From: Micromonosporaceae bacterium
GTDB taxonomy: Bacteria > Actinomycetota > Actinomycetes > Mycobacteriales > Micromonosporaceae
Direction of reading: 5' to 3'
Length of the DNA: 51,056 bases
Assembly: GCA_007130245.1 (NCBI GenBank)
Contig: SLSW01000066.1
Location: forward strand, 1-51,056
The notes under the pieces are model-generated. The model was not told the origin of the DNA. It saw only the letters and a list, made by a program, of their open reading frames with translations, and ran no database searches. This document shows, in pieces, positions 13,698 to 21,813 of this stretch. Position 1 is the first letter of the stretch, and the number at the start of each line of letters is the position of its first letter. Position numbers and translations under genes: made by a program.

Positions 13698-14771
13698 CTA
13701 CGGGCGGGAACGCCTTCGCCCCTGGCGCTGGACCCTCTTCCACCGGGCGCGCTCTTCGGCGGCGAGCCGGGCGTCCTTGCGGCGCGCCTCGTAGGCGAGC
13801 TCGCGCTGCAGCTTGCGCCAGCTATCCCAGCGCCGCACCGACAGTTCACCGTCGGCGAGGGCGGCCTGCACCGCGCACCCGGGCTCGGTGTCGTGGCCAC
13901 AGTCGGTGAACCGGCACCGCTGCACCAGATCCGCGACGTCGGTGAACGCCAGGTTCAGCCCGGTGTCGGCGTCGAGCAGCCCGACCGCCCGAAGCCCCGG
14001 GGTGTCCAGCACCGCGCCGCCGCCGGGCAGCGGCACCAGCGCCCGGTGCGTGGTGGTGTGCCGGCCCTTGCCGTCGACCCGCCGCACCTGCTGGGTGGCC
14101 AAGACCGTCGTGCCGGCCAGCGCGTTGGCCAGCGTCGACTTGCCGCTGCCGGACGGGCCGAGCAGGGCGCAGGTGCGTCCGGGCGCCACATGCGGTCGCA
14201 GCGCGTCCAGTCCCTCGCCGCGCTCGGCGCTGACCGGGTAGACCGGCGCGCCGGCAGCGGCGTCGCCGACCTGCCGCGCGATCGTGGCGGGGTCGGTGGC
14301 CAGGTCGGCCTTGGTCAGCACCACGCACGGCTGGGCCCCGGACTGCCAGGCCAGCGTCAGCAGCCGCTCCACCCGGTTCAGGTCGGGCGACGGGTCGATC
14401 GGCTCCACCACCGCGGCGGTGTCGACGTTGGCGGCCAGCACCTGCCCGGTGGAGTCCTTGTCCGCCGTACGCCGCACCACCGCCGAGCGGCGTGGTAGCA
14501 CCGCCTCGGCCGAGATGCGCCCGTCCGGCCAGGTGCGCACCACCACCCAGTCACCGGCGCAGGGCAGCGCGACCGGATCGCGACCGGCATCGGTCAGCAG
14601 TGCCCCGGCGACGCTGGCGCGCGCGGTGCCGGCGCCGATCAGCACGGTGCACACGCCCCGGTCGGCGCGCATCACCCGGCCCGGCACCTCGTCGGCACCG
14701 GCGGTGGCGCGCTCGGCGTAGGCAGCGGCGAAGGAGTCGTCCCATCCCAGGGACGCGAGATCGTGCATCAT
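13698..14771 (-). CDS. rsgA: Ribosome small subunit-dependent GTPase A
   Basis: [48 protein letters not shown]; circularly permuted GTPase with Cys/His zinc motif [14 protein letters not shown]. Confidence 0.93.
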   Translation of the reverse strand: MMHDLASLGWDDSFAAAYAERATAGADEVPGRVMRADRGVCTVLIGAGTARASVAGALLTDAGRDPVALPCAGDWVVVRTWPDGRISAEAVLPRRSAVVRRTADKDSTGQVLAANVDTAAVVEPIDPSPDLNRVERLLTLAWQSGAQPCVVLTKADLATDPATIARQVGDAAAGAPVYPVSAERGEGLDALRPHVAPGRTCALLGPSGSGKSTLANALAGTTVLATQQVRRVDGKGRHTTTHRALVPLPGGGAVLDTPGLRAVGLLDADTGLNLAFTDVADLVQRCRFTDCGHDTEPGCAVQAALADGELSVRRWDSWRKLQRELAYEARRKDARLAAEERARWKRVQRQGRRRSRP

Positions 14772-14938
14772 CGGAACCTCTGTCAGTCGGAGTGGGCGGT
14801 GAGCAGGCACCGGTGTCGGACAGTCATCGCTGCTCACCTCCGTTCCGTCCGCGGTCGTGACGCGTCGCCTGCCACGGTAGGCCCACAGGGGTCGGCATGG
14901 AACCGAATATCCGCACCGGGGCCGGTATCGTCTGGAGG

Positions 14939-15592
14939 ATGAGCTACAACGGACACGTCGCGCCGGGGGGCCCGCCGGAGGTGCGGGAACTGGCGGACCT
15001 GACGATCACCAAACTCTCGGTCGGGCCCATGGACAACAACGCGTACCTGCTGCGGTGCCGGCGCAGCGGCGAACAGCTGCTCATCGACGCCGCGGATGAG
15101 GCCGACCGGCTGCTGGCGCTGGTCGGCGACGCGGGCCTGGCGACGGTGGTGACCACTCATCAGCACTGGGACCACCATCAGGCGCTGGCGGAGGTCGTGG
15201 AAGCCACCGGCGCGGTCTCGGTGGCGCATCCGGCCGACGCACCGCCACTGCCGGTGGTCACGCGTACCGTCGACGACGGCGACACGGTACGGGTCGGTGA
15301 GTGCGAGCTGGAGGTCATCCAGCTGGTCGGACACACCCGCGGGTCGGTCGCCCTGCTCTTCCGGGATCCGTCCGGTCACCCCCACCTTTTCACCGGCGAC
15401 TCGCTGTTCCCCGGCGGGGTCGGCAACACTCAGGGCGACCCGGAACGCTTCACCTCGTTGATCAACGACGTGGAGTCGAAGCTGTTCGACCGGCTGAGCG
15501 ACGACACCTGGTTCTACCCGGGCCACGGCGACGACGGCACCCTGGGCACCGAGCGCCCGTCGCTGCCGGAGTGGCGCGCCCGCGGCTGGTAG
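14939..15592 (+). CDS. MBL-fold metallo-hydrolase (glyoxalase II-like)
   Basis: THQHWDHHQAL, GHTRGSVALLF, FTGDSLFPGGVGNT, FYPGHGDDGTLGTE. Confidence 0.92.
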   Translation: MSYNGHVAPGGPPEVRELADLTITKLSVGPMDNNAYLLRCRRSGEQLLIDAADEADRLLALVGDAGLATVVTTHQHWDHHQALAEVVEATGAVSVAHPADAPPLPVVTRTVDDGDTVRVGECELEVIQLVGHTRGSVALLFRDPSGHPHLFTGDSLFPGGVGNTQGDPERFTSLINDVESKLFDRLSDDTWFYPGHGDDGTLGTERPSLPEWRARGW

Positions 15593-15748
15593 GCGGGGCA
15601 GTCCCTGTCCCCTCTTACGCTCCCCGTCGGCCTGCAACGCCCTTGCAGGCTGGTCAGAATTCAGACCGGAGTAGGATACGATTCCGACCTTCAAGCCGGC
15701 GCCCGCCGGGCGTTCGCGCAGCGACTGCCGGCGCCCGTCGCCGCGGCC

Positions 15749-15940
15749 GTGCTGGAGTTCTGCGACACCGCCCTCGCCACCGAGCCGCGGCGGGTCGGTA
15801 AGCCGCTGTTCGGGCCCCTCACCGGCTGCCACGGCGCCCGACGCGGCACCTACCGGATCGTTTACCAGATCGACGAAGGCACGCGCACTGTGCATGTTGT
15901 CGACGTTGACCACCGAGCCGACGTCTACCGCCCTCGCTGA
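15749..15940 (+). CDS. RelE/ParE-family toxin-like protein, possibly 5'-degraded and orphan
   Basis: LEFCDTALATEPRRVGKPLFGPLTGCHGARRGTYRIVYQIDEGTRTVHVVDVDHRADVYRPR; homologous-looking residues continue upstream in frame without ATG/GTG. Confidence 0.7.
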   Translation: MLEFCDTALATEPRRVGKPLFGPLTGCHGARRGTYRIVYQIDEGTRTVHVVDVDHRADVYRPR

Positions 15941-16022
15941 GTCAGGGGAAGTGACTTCGCCCTCCGCGTACCTGCATACCGTGCCGGGCCGTCGCTCCCG
16001 CCATCGCAGCGAACGCGGAACC

Positions 16023-16748
16023 GTGCGGGTCGGCGCATGCCAGACGCCCGAGATTCTGGGCGATCCAGATGCGGCGCTGGCGTGCATGAAGGACTTCGCT
16101 GGACAGCCGGATGCCCGCGAGGTGGACATTCTGGTGTTCCCGGAGTGCTTTCTGCAGGGCTACCTGATGGAAGTTGACCATGTGCGCCGTCATGCGCTGA
16201 ACCTGCACTCGGGCCGTTTCTCAGAGGTGCGGCGGCGGCTGGCACGCATCACGCAGACGCTGGTGTTCGGGGTCATCGAGCAGCAGGGCGGCAGCTACTT
16301 CAACACCGCCGTCGTCCTCACGCGGGGTGAGCTGGTGGGCGTCTACCGCAAGACGCATCTGACGTCGGGTGAGGGCCCGTTCCACCAGGGCGAGGCGTAC
16401 CCGACGTTCGAGATGCAGGGCATCAGGTTCGGCATCAACATCTGCTATGACACGCAGTTCCGTGAGGCTGCCGCACGCGTGGCAGTGCAGGGCGCCCGCC
16501 TCCTGCTCGTGCCGTCGCAGAACATGATGCCCCGGGACAGGGCGGTCCACTGGCAGCATCGGCACCATCGCATCCGGGCCGAACGGGCGCGCGAGACCGG
16601 GATGTGGATCGTGTCGGCGGATGTCACCGGCGCCCGGGACGAGCGCCGCGTCGGGCTGGGCCCGACCAGTGTCCTCAACCCGCACGGTGAGGTGGTGGGG
16701 CAGGTGCCGTCGATGACCACAGGCATGGTGGTCGCTGAGATCTACTGA
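16023..16748 (+). CDS. Carbon-nitrogen hydrolase (nitrilase superfamily)
   Basis: VRVGACQTPEILGD; LVFPECFLQGYL (Glu); YRKTHLTSGEG (Lys); GINICYDTQF (Cys). Start uncertain (GTG 15951 also possible). Confidence 0.9.
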   Translation: MRVGACQTPEILGDPDAALACMKDFAGQPDAREVDILVFPECFLQGYLMEVDHVRRHALNLHSGRFSEVRRRLARITQTLVFGVIEQQGGSYFNTAVVLTRGELVGVYRKTHLTSGEGPFHQGEAYPTFEMQGIRFGINICYDTQFREAAARVAVQGARLLLVPSQNMMPRDRAVHWQHRHHRIRAERARETGMWIVSADVTGARDERRVGLGPTSVLNPHGEVVGQVPSMTTGMVVAEIY

Positions 16749-16819
16749 CCTATCCCCGCGACGTGTCGTCGGCCACAGGCGGCTGGACACGAGCGACCGA
16801 GGGGACTACGTTGCAGTGC

Positions 16820-16891
16820 ATGAACCGAAGCCTGCGCCTCATCCGGCGCCGCTTCGTGGACTTCCTCCGCGTGTGCAGCATCCGCTGTTGA
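16820..16891 (+). CDS. Short Cys-terminated leader peptide-type sORF (MNRSLRLIRRRFVDFLRVCSIRC)
   Basis: Intact 23-codon ORF with RR-x-VD-(L/F)-x-RV-x-S-x-x-C pattern resembling actinobacterial 'putative leader peptide' sORFs; about 200 bp upstream of the carbonic anhydrase gene. Confidence 0.65.
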   Translation: MNRSLRLIRRRFVDFLRVCSIRC

Positions 16892-16979
16892 TCCACGCGT
16901 CCGCGGCTGCGCGCTGACCATCACTCGCGCGCCCCGCATGGATGGCGCGTACGCACGCCACTCCGGCGCGCACCGTGCC

Positions 16980-17024
16980 GGGTCGGCACGTACGACGTGG
17001 TGCGGGGTCGGCACGTACGACGTG
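16980..17024. repeat. Direct repeat GGGTCGGCACGTACGACGTG x2 (25-bp period)
   Basis: Copies at 16980-16999 and 17005-17024, identical over 20 bp. Confidence 0.95.
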
Positions 17025-17093
17025 TCCACCTCCGGCGGACGCACGCGCCCGCGCGTAATCCGACCCTGCCTGACCCCCGAAGGAGACCACCGC

Positions 17094-17588
17094 ATGAGCG
17101 TGACCGACCAGCTTCTGACCAATGCCGACGACTACGCCCGTTCGTTCCAGGCCGGCGATCTGCCGCTGCCCCCTGCCCGCGGGGTGGCCATTGTGGCCTG
17201 CATGGACGCACGCCTGAACGTGTACGGCCTGCTGGGCCTGCGCGAGGGCGACGCCCACGTGATCCGCAACGCCGGCGGAGCGGTGACCGCCGACGCGCGG
17301 CGAAGCCTGACCATCAGCCAACGCCTGCTGGGCACCCGGGAGGTTGTCCTGATCCACCACACCGACTGCGGGATGCTCACCTTCAGCGACGACGCCTTCC
17401 GGGCCGACATCGAGGCCGACACCGGCATCCGGCCGGACTGGGCGGTGGAGACCTTCCGCGATCTCGACGCGGACGTGCGGCAGTCGATGGCGCGAATCCA
17501 GGCGGATCTGTCCATCCCGCACAAGGAGAGTGTGCGCGGCTTCGTGTACGACGTGGCGACCGGTGAACTGCGGGAGGTGAAGCCCTGA
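17094..17588 (+). CDS. Beta-carbonic anhydrase
   Basis: VACMDARL (C, D, R), HVIRNAGG, IHHTDCGML (H, C); GGAGA ribosome site upstream. Confidence 0.93.
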   Translation: MSVTDQLLTNADDYARSFQAGDLPLPPARGVAIVACMDARLNVYGLLGLREGDAHVIRNAGGAVTADARRSLTISQRLLGTREVVLIHHTDCGMLTFSDDAFRADIEADTGIRPDWAVETFRDLDADVRQSMARIQADLSIPHKESVRGFVYDVATGELREVKP

Positions 17589-17608
17589 CCCGGGCGCACC
17601 TCACTGAC

Positions 17609-17666
17609 GTGAGGACCTCCTCGCCGGTCGGGGTGTACCACCTCGATCCGGTGAGGAGGTCCTCAC
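17609..17666. terminator. Perfect 14-bp inverted repeat between convergent genes
   Basis: GTGAGGACCTCCTC (17609-17622) and GAGGAGGTCCTCAC (17653-17666). Confidence 0.7.
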
Positions 17667-17699
17667 CAGCTCAGGGCCTGCTGACCAGAGCCTCTCGAC

Positions 17700-17825
17700 T
17701 CAGGCAAGCATGAGCATGGTCACGACCAGGCCGACCGCGATCACGGCGAGCGCGATGGCGGTCAGCTTCCGGTGGCGGGTCACCCAGGTGCCGGCGGGCC
17801 CTGGGGTGGCCGTCTGGTGCGTCAT
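17700..17825 (-). CDS. Small single-TM membrane protein (41 aa)
   Basis: MTHQTATPGPAGTWVTRHRKLTAIALAVIAVGLVVTMLMLA; strong GGAGGAGG ribosome site 5' of the ATG. Confidence 0.65.
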   Translation of the reverse strand: MTHQTATPGPAGTWVTRHRKLTAIALAVIAVGLVVTMLMLA

Positions 17826-17878
17826 GGCTACCTCCTCCGGTAGGGGCCCGCACGGCCCGTGTGCCGTGCGGCATACCT

Positions 17879-18346
17879 CTACTCTGGCCGACGACCACCG
17901 TCGCGTTCAGAGTCCAACGGCCCCGATGGACGGGCCGTTGGAGAGTCGGTGTCCCGAGACGTCCTGTCCAGATAGGTACGCGCCAGCCGCGCCGGCGCGC
18001 GGTCCAGCCACGCCTCGACCAGCAGTTCGGCCAGGTCAGGCGGCGCGATCCGCTCCAGACGCACCAGCACCATCGGATAGTCGTCGAAGTGCGGGGTGGT
18101 GAAGAAGACCTCCGGCTCGTCGGCCAGCAGCGCCTGCTTCGCCCCGAGATCGGGCACGCGCGCGGCGAGGATCGGCCCGTCCGGTGCGGCGTCGCCGAGC
18201 GCGGTACGGTCGGCCGACCGGAGCGGACGCTCCCACGCGAACAGCTTGTCCCGGACCCGCCACTCCAGCACCCCGCCACGCGAGGTCCGTTCCTCCACCT
18301 CCGGCAGGGTCGCCACCACCGCCTGCACGTCGTCCGACGTCGCCAT
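17879..18346 (-). CDS. MmcQ/YjbR family DNA-binding-like protein
   Basis: MATSDDVQAVVATLPEVEERTSRGGVLEWRVRDKLFAWERPLR...HFDDYPMVLVRLERIAPPDLAELLVEAWLDRAPARLARTYLD. Confidence 0.85.
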   Translation of the reverse strand: MATSDDVQAVVATLPEVEERTSRGGVLEWRVRDKLFAWERPLRSADRTALGDAAPDGPILAARVPDLGAKQALLADEPEVFFTTPHFDDYPMVLVRLERIAPPDLAELLVEAWLDRAPARLARTYLDRTSRDTDSPTARPSGPLDSERDGGRRPE

Positions 18347-18416
18347 GCAAACACCATAGGCGGGCCGTCCGACAGGCAGCGGCAGCTGGTGGCGGCAGTC
18401 GACTACCGTCAGGTCC

Positions 18417-19145
18417 GTGGCCCGGATCGCATACGACGACCGTGACGCGGCTGCCTTCGCCGCCACCCGGGAGCTCGCCGACGACGGGGTGGCCGAGTGG
18501 CGGCGGGCGGTGACCCGCCATCTGGCTCCCCGTCCCGGCATCCGGTTGCTGGACCTCGGGTCCGGCACCGGCGCCTGGGCACGCAGGTTCACCGACTGGT
18601 TCGACGCGCACGTGGTCGCGATCGAGCCATCGGAGGCGATGCGCGCCCGCTCGGCGTACCGGCCGGTGCTGGCCGGAAGCGACGCCGCGATCCCGCTGCC
18701 GGACGCCGATGTGGACGCCGCCTGGATCTCCACCGTCATCCACCACGTGCCGGACCTGCGGGCAGCCGCGCGGGAGCTGCGCCGGGTGGTGCGCCCGGGC
18801 GGCCCGGTGCTGATCCGGTCCGCGTTCGCGGGCCGGCACCAGGGCATCTCGCTGTTCGACTACCTCCCGGAGGCGGTGCGGGTGCTGGACAGCTACCCGT
18901 CCCTGGACGCGGTGGCCGCGGCCTTTGTCGCCGAGGGCTTCCCCAGCAGCACCTGGGAGCCGGTCCGGCAGGTCACCGCGCCGTCGCTGCGGCAGGCCGC
19001 GCTCTCGCTGCGCCGGGAAGCGCATACCCTGCTGCAGCTGATCACGGACGCGGAGTACGCCGCCGGTCTGGCGCGACTGCATGCGGCCGCGCGCACCGCC
19101 TCCGGCCCGGTCATCGACAGCCTGGACCTGCTCGTCCTGCGGTAG
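18417..19145 (+). CDS. Class I SAM-dependent methyltransferase
   Basis: IRLLDLGSGTGAWARRF; VVAIEPSEAMRARS; ISTVIHHVPDLRAAARELRRVVRPGGPVLIRS. Confidence 0.92.
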   Translation: MARIAYDDRDAAAFAATRELADDGVAEWRRAVTRHLAPRPGIRLLDLGSGTGAWARRFTDWFDAHVVAIEPSEAMRARSAYRPVLAGSDAAIPLPDADVDAAWISTVIHHVPDLRAAARELRRVVRPGGPVLIRSAFAGRHQGISLFDYLPEAVRVLDSYPSLDAVAAAFVAEGFPSSTWEPVRQVTAPSLRQAALSLRREAHTLLQLITDAEYAAGLARLHAAARTASGPVIDSLDLLVLR

Positions 19146-19161
19146 CACGCGGTGGCGCGCG

Positions 19162-19836
19162 TCAGGCCCAGATGGCGATGCGGTCGCCGTCGTCGGTGGC
19201 CTGCGGCGGGTCCGGGTAGCTGACGGCGGTGCCGATGGCGATCCGGTGTGCGCTCCACGCCGCCACCGCCGCGTCGAGCACGTCGTCCGGCGCCGCCCGG
19301 CCGGCCACGCCCAGGTCGTCGGGCAGGACGACGCCGTGGTCTCGCAGCAGCGTACGTCGCAGCGCCTGCCCGTTCCAGGTGGTCTTGGCGTACGGCAGGG
19401 GGCTGCCGGACAGGTGCCGGAAGGACACCTCGGGGTGCACCTCGTACAGCAGGCCGGAGTGGCGGCCGCGGCAGTCGTTGGCCTCGCGGAGCTTGACGCC
19501 CAGGCCCCACGCCTGCCGGCTCATGCCCACGCCGGTGAGCTCGCGGCAGCGCGTGTTCGCGGCGGCGAAGTCCGGCTCGTCCCACACCGGACGCGGCGGC
19601 ACCCGGAACAGGCTGCTGCGACGCGGACCGAGCACCGCCACGGCAGCGGCGTCGGCGTCGCGCCACCCGTGGTCGACCAGCCCGAGCGGCATGTCCACTC
19701 CGGCCACCCGCACGTCCTGCACGCTGTCCAGCAGCTCCGCCAGCGTCGCCATCAGGTGTGCCCCGGCGAACCGGCCGTCGGCGAGCACCACCGCCACCCA
19801 GCCGCGTTTGCAGGCGTCCACGCCGACCACTCGCAC
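19162..19836 (-). CDS. DUF429 domain-containing protein
   Basis: MRVVGVDACKRGWVAVVL; DMPLGL; RRSSLFRVPPR; YEVHPEVSF. Confidence 0.85.
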   Translation of the reverse strand: MRVVGVDACKRGWVAVVLADGRFAGAHLMATLAELLDSVQDVRVAGVDMPLGLVDHGWRDADAAAVAVLGPRRSSLFRVPPRPVWDEPDFAAANTRCRELTGVGMSRQAWGLGVKLREANDCRGRHSGLLYEVHPEVSFRHLSGSPLPYAKTTWNGQALRRTLLRDHGVVLPDDLGVAGRAAPDDVLDAAVAAWSAHRIAIGTAVSYPDPPQATDDGDRIAIWA

Positions 19837-19887
19837 CCGTCGATCCTGCCACCCCTTCCCCGCGATCCAGGGACGGCCCGCCCTTCC

Positions 19888-19955
19888 CCCGTCGATCTAG
19901 GGATTATTCACGTGTTTTGATCTCAAATCACGTGAATGATCCCTAGATCGACGGG
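19888..19955. repeat. Palindromic repeat copy 1 (27-bp arms)
   Basis: CCCGTCGATCTAGGGATTATTCACGTG ... CACGTGAATGATCCCTAGATCGACGGG; one G.U-compatible mismatch. Confidence 0.95.
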
Positions 19956-19979
19956 AGGGAGTGGGGTTAGCGTCGGCGG

Positions 19980-20486
19980 GTGACCGCCTCCCCCGGAACC
20001 GTCACGGTGCACCTGCTGGCCGACCTGCCCGATGTGATCGAACCCGTGGGCGACCTGCGGTGGCGCGAGTGGGGCCGTCCACCGGAGCCGGTGGCCCGGT
20101 CCTGGTGGATCGGCATGACCCGGCACGAGGCCGGCCGGGCCGGACTCCCGGTGACCTGGGTCGCGGTGGACGCCCACGGTCAGGTGGCCGGCGCGGTCGG
20201 GCTCGGCGAGTACGACATCGAGGAGCGCCGGGGCGAACCGCCCTGGATCATGGGCATGATCGTTCGTAGCGATCTGCGCGGCCACGGCATCGGTCGTCGG
20301 CTGCTCGCCCGGGTGGAGGACTACGCAGCCGCCGCCCACCCGCGGGTGTGGGTGGCCAACGAAGGGCCGGCGGTCGGGTTCTACCAGCGGTGCGGCTACC
20401 GGGTCACCGAGACGCTCCGGCTGGCGAATGGCGCGCAGGCGACCGTGCTGGTCAAGCCGCTCGCCCATGCCTCCCCGTTGATCTAG
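19980..20486 (+). CDS. GNAT family N-acetyltransferase
   Basis: GMIVRSDLRGHGIGRRLLARVEDYA; VANEGPAVGFYQRCGYRVTET; stop codon lies inside palindromic repeat copy 2. Confidence 0.92.
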   Translation: MTASPGTVTVHLLADLPDVIEPVGDLRWREWGRPPEPVARSWWIGMTRHEAGRAGLPVTWVAVDAHGQVAGAVGLGEYDIEERRGEPPWIMGMIVRSDLRGHGIGRRLLARVEDYAAAAHPRVWVANEGPAVGFYQRCGYRVTETLRLANGAQATVLVKPLAHASPLI

Positions 20487-20542
20487 GGATTGTTCACGTG
20501 GTTGAAGATCCAACCACGTGAACAATCCCTAGATCAACAGGG
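20473..20542. repeat. Palindromic repeat copy 2 (32-bp arms)
   Basis: CCCCGTTGATCTAGGGATTGTTCACGTGGTTG-aagatc-CAACCACGTGAACAATCCCTAGATCAACAGGG; one mismatch. Confidence 0.95.
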
Positions 20543-20548
20543 CATAGG

Positions 20549-20590
20549 TTGATTAGTCAATGTTGACGATTTAGATCAGATGGATAAAGG
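20549..20590 (+). promoter_or_regulatory. Candidate promoter/operator of citrate synthase
   Basis: AT-rich stretch with palindrome TTGATTAGTCAA (20549-20560), TTGACG at 20563-20568, followed by GATAAAGG. Confidence 0.4.
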
Positions 20591-20619
20591 TTACGGGCGG
20601 ACCGAAGGAGGAGGCGCTC

Positions 20620-21813
20620 GTGACCGTGACAGTGACCGACGTACCCCGAGACGTGCCCCGTGGGCTGCACGGTGTGATCGTGACCGACACCGCGATCGGC
20701 GACGTCCGCGGTGCGGAAGGCTTCTACCACTACCGGCAGTACTCAGCCATCGACCTCGCCACCGAGTGCACCATGGAGGATGTCTGGTGCCTGCTCATCG
20801 ACGGCGAGCTTCCCGACGCCACCGCGCGGCGTGCCTTCAGCGCCGAGGTCACCCCGCTACGGCACCTGCCACCCGACCTGGTGCTATTGCTGGCACCGAT
20901 CGCCCGCGCCGGCGGAGGTCCGCTGGACCCGCTGCGCAGCGCATTGTCAATGGCCGGCGCGGTACGCGGCGTACGCCCTCTGTACGACCTCGACCACGAT
21001 GCTCGACGGGCGGACGCGCTGTCCGCCTGCGCCCTGACCCCGACCCTGGTCGCCGCCCTGCACCGGCTGCGACACGGTCGCGATCCGGTGGCACCGCGCG
21101 ACGACCTGCCCTACGCGGCCAACTACCTCTACATGCTCACCGGCAGCGAGCCGGACCCGCGCATCGCCCGCGCCATCGAGCGCTACCTGATCTCCACCAT
21201 CGACCACGGCTACAACGCCTCCACGTTCACCGCCCGGGTGATCGCCTCCACCGGTGCCGACCTGTTCGCCTGCCTGGGCGGCGCGCTGGGCTCGCTGTCC
21301 GGGCCGTTGCACGGCGGCGCGCCGAGCCGTGCGCTCGACACCCTGGATGAGATCGGGGCGGTGGAGCGCATCGACGAGGTGATCCGGACCAAGGTGCTCG
21401 CCGGCGAGCGCATCATGGGCTTCGGCCACCCGGTCTACCGCACCACCGACCCGCGCTCGGAGATGCTGCGCGGCATCGCCGAGGACATCGGCGGGGATCT
21501 GGTGGAGTTCGCCGTGCAGGTGGAACGCCGTGCGCTCGCGACCCTCGCCGAGCTCAAGCCGGGACGCGCGCTACACACCAATGTGGAGTTCTACGCCGGG
21601 GTGGTGATGGAGCAGTGCGGGCTCCCCCGCGATCTGTTCACCCCGACCTTCGCCACCAGCCGGGTCATCGGCTGGTGCGCCAACATCCTGGAACAGGCCC
21701 AGGACCGCAAGATCATCCGTCCCGCCGCCCGCTACGTCGGTCCGACTCCGCCAGAGCCGGTGCCCAGCCCGCGACAGCAGCCGGCCGGTCACCCCGGCGA
21801 CGGGCCGGCGTAG
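20620..21813 (+). CDS. Citrate synthase / 2-methylcitrate synthase family
   Basis: LSGPLHGGAPSRAL; MGFGHPVYRTTDPRSEML; NVEFYAGVVMEQCGLPRDLFTPTFATSRVIGW; GGAGG upstream of GTG. Confidence 0.93.
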   Translation: MTVTVTDVPRDVPRGLHGVIVTDTAIGDVRGAEGFYHYRQYSAIDLATECTMEDVWCLLIDGELPDATARRAFSAEVTPLRHLPPDLVLLLAPIARAGGGPLDPLRSALSMAGAVRGVRPLYDLDHDARRADALSACALTPTLVAALHRLRHGRDPVAPRDDLPYAANYLYMLTGSEPDPRIARAIERYLISTIDHGYNASTFTARVIASTGADLFACLGGALGSLSGPLHGGAPSRALDTLDEIGAVERIDEVIRTKVLAGERIMGFGHPVYRTTDPRSEMLRGIAEDIGGDLVEFAVQVERRALATLAELKPGRALHTNVEFYAGVVMEQCGLPRDLFTPTFATSRVIGWCANILEQAQDRKIIRPAARYVGPTPPEPVPSPRQQPAGHPGDGPA

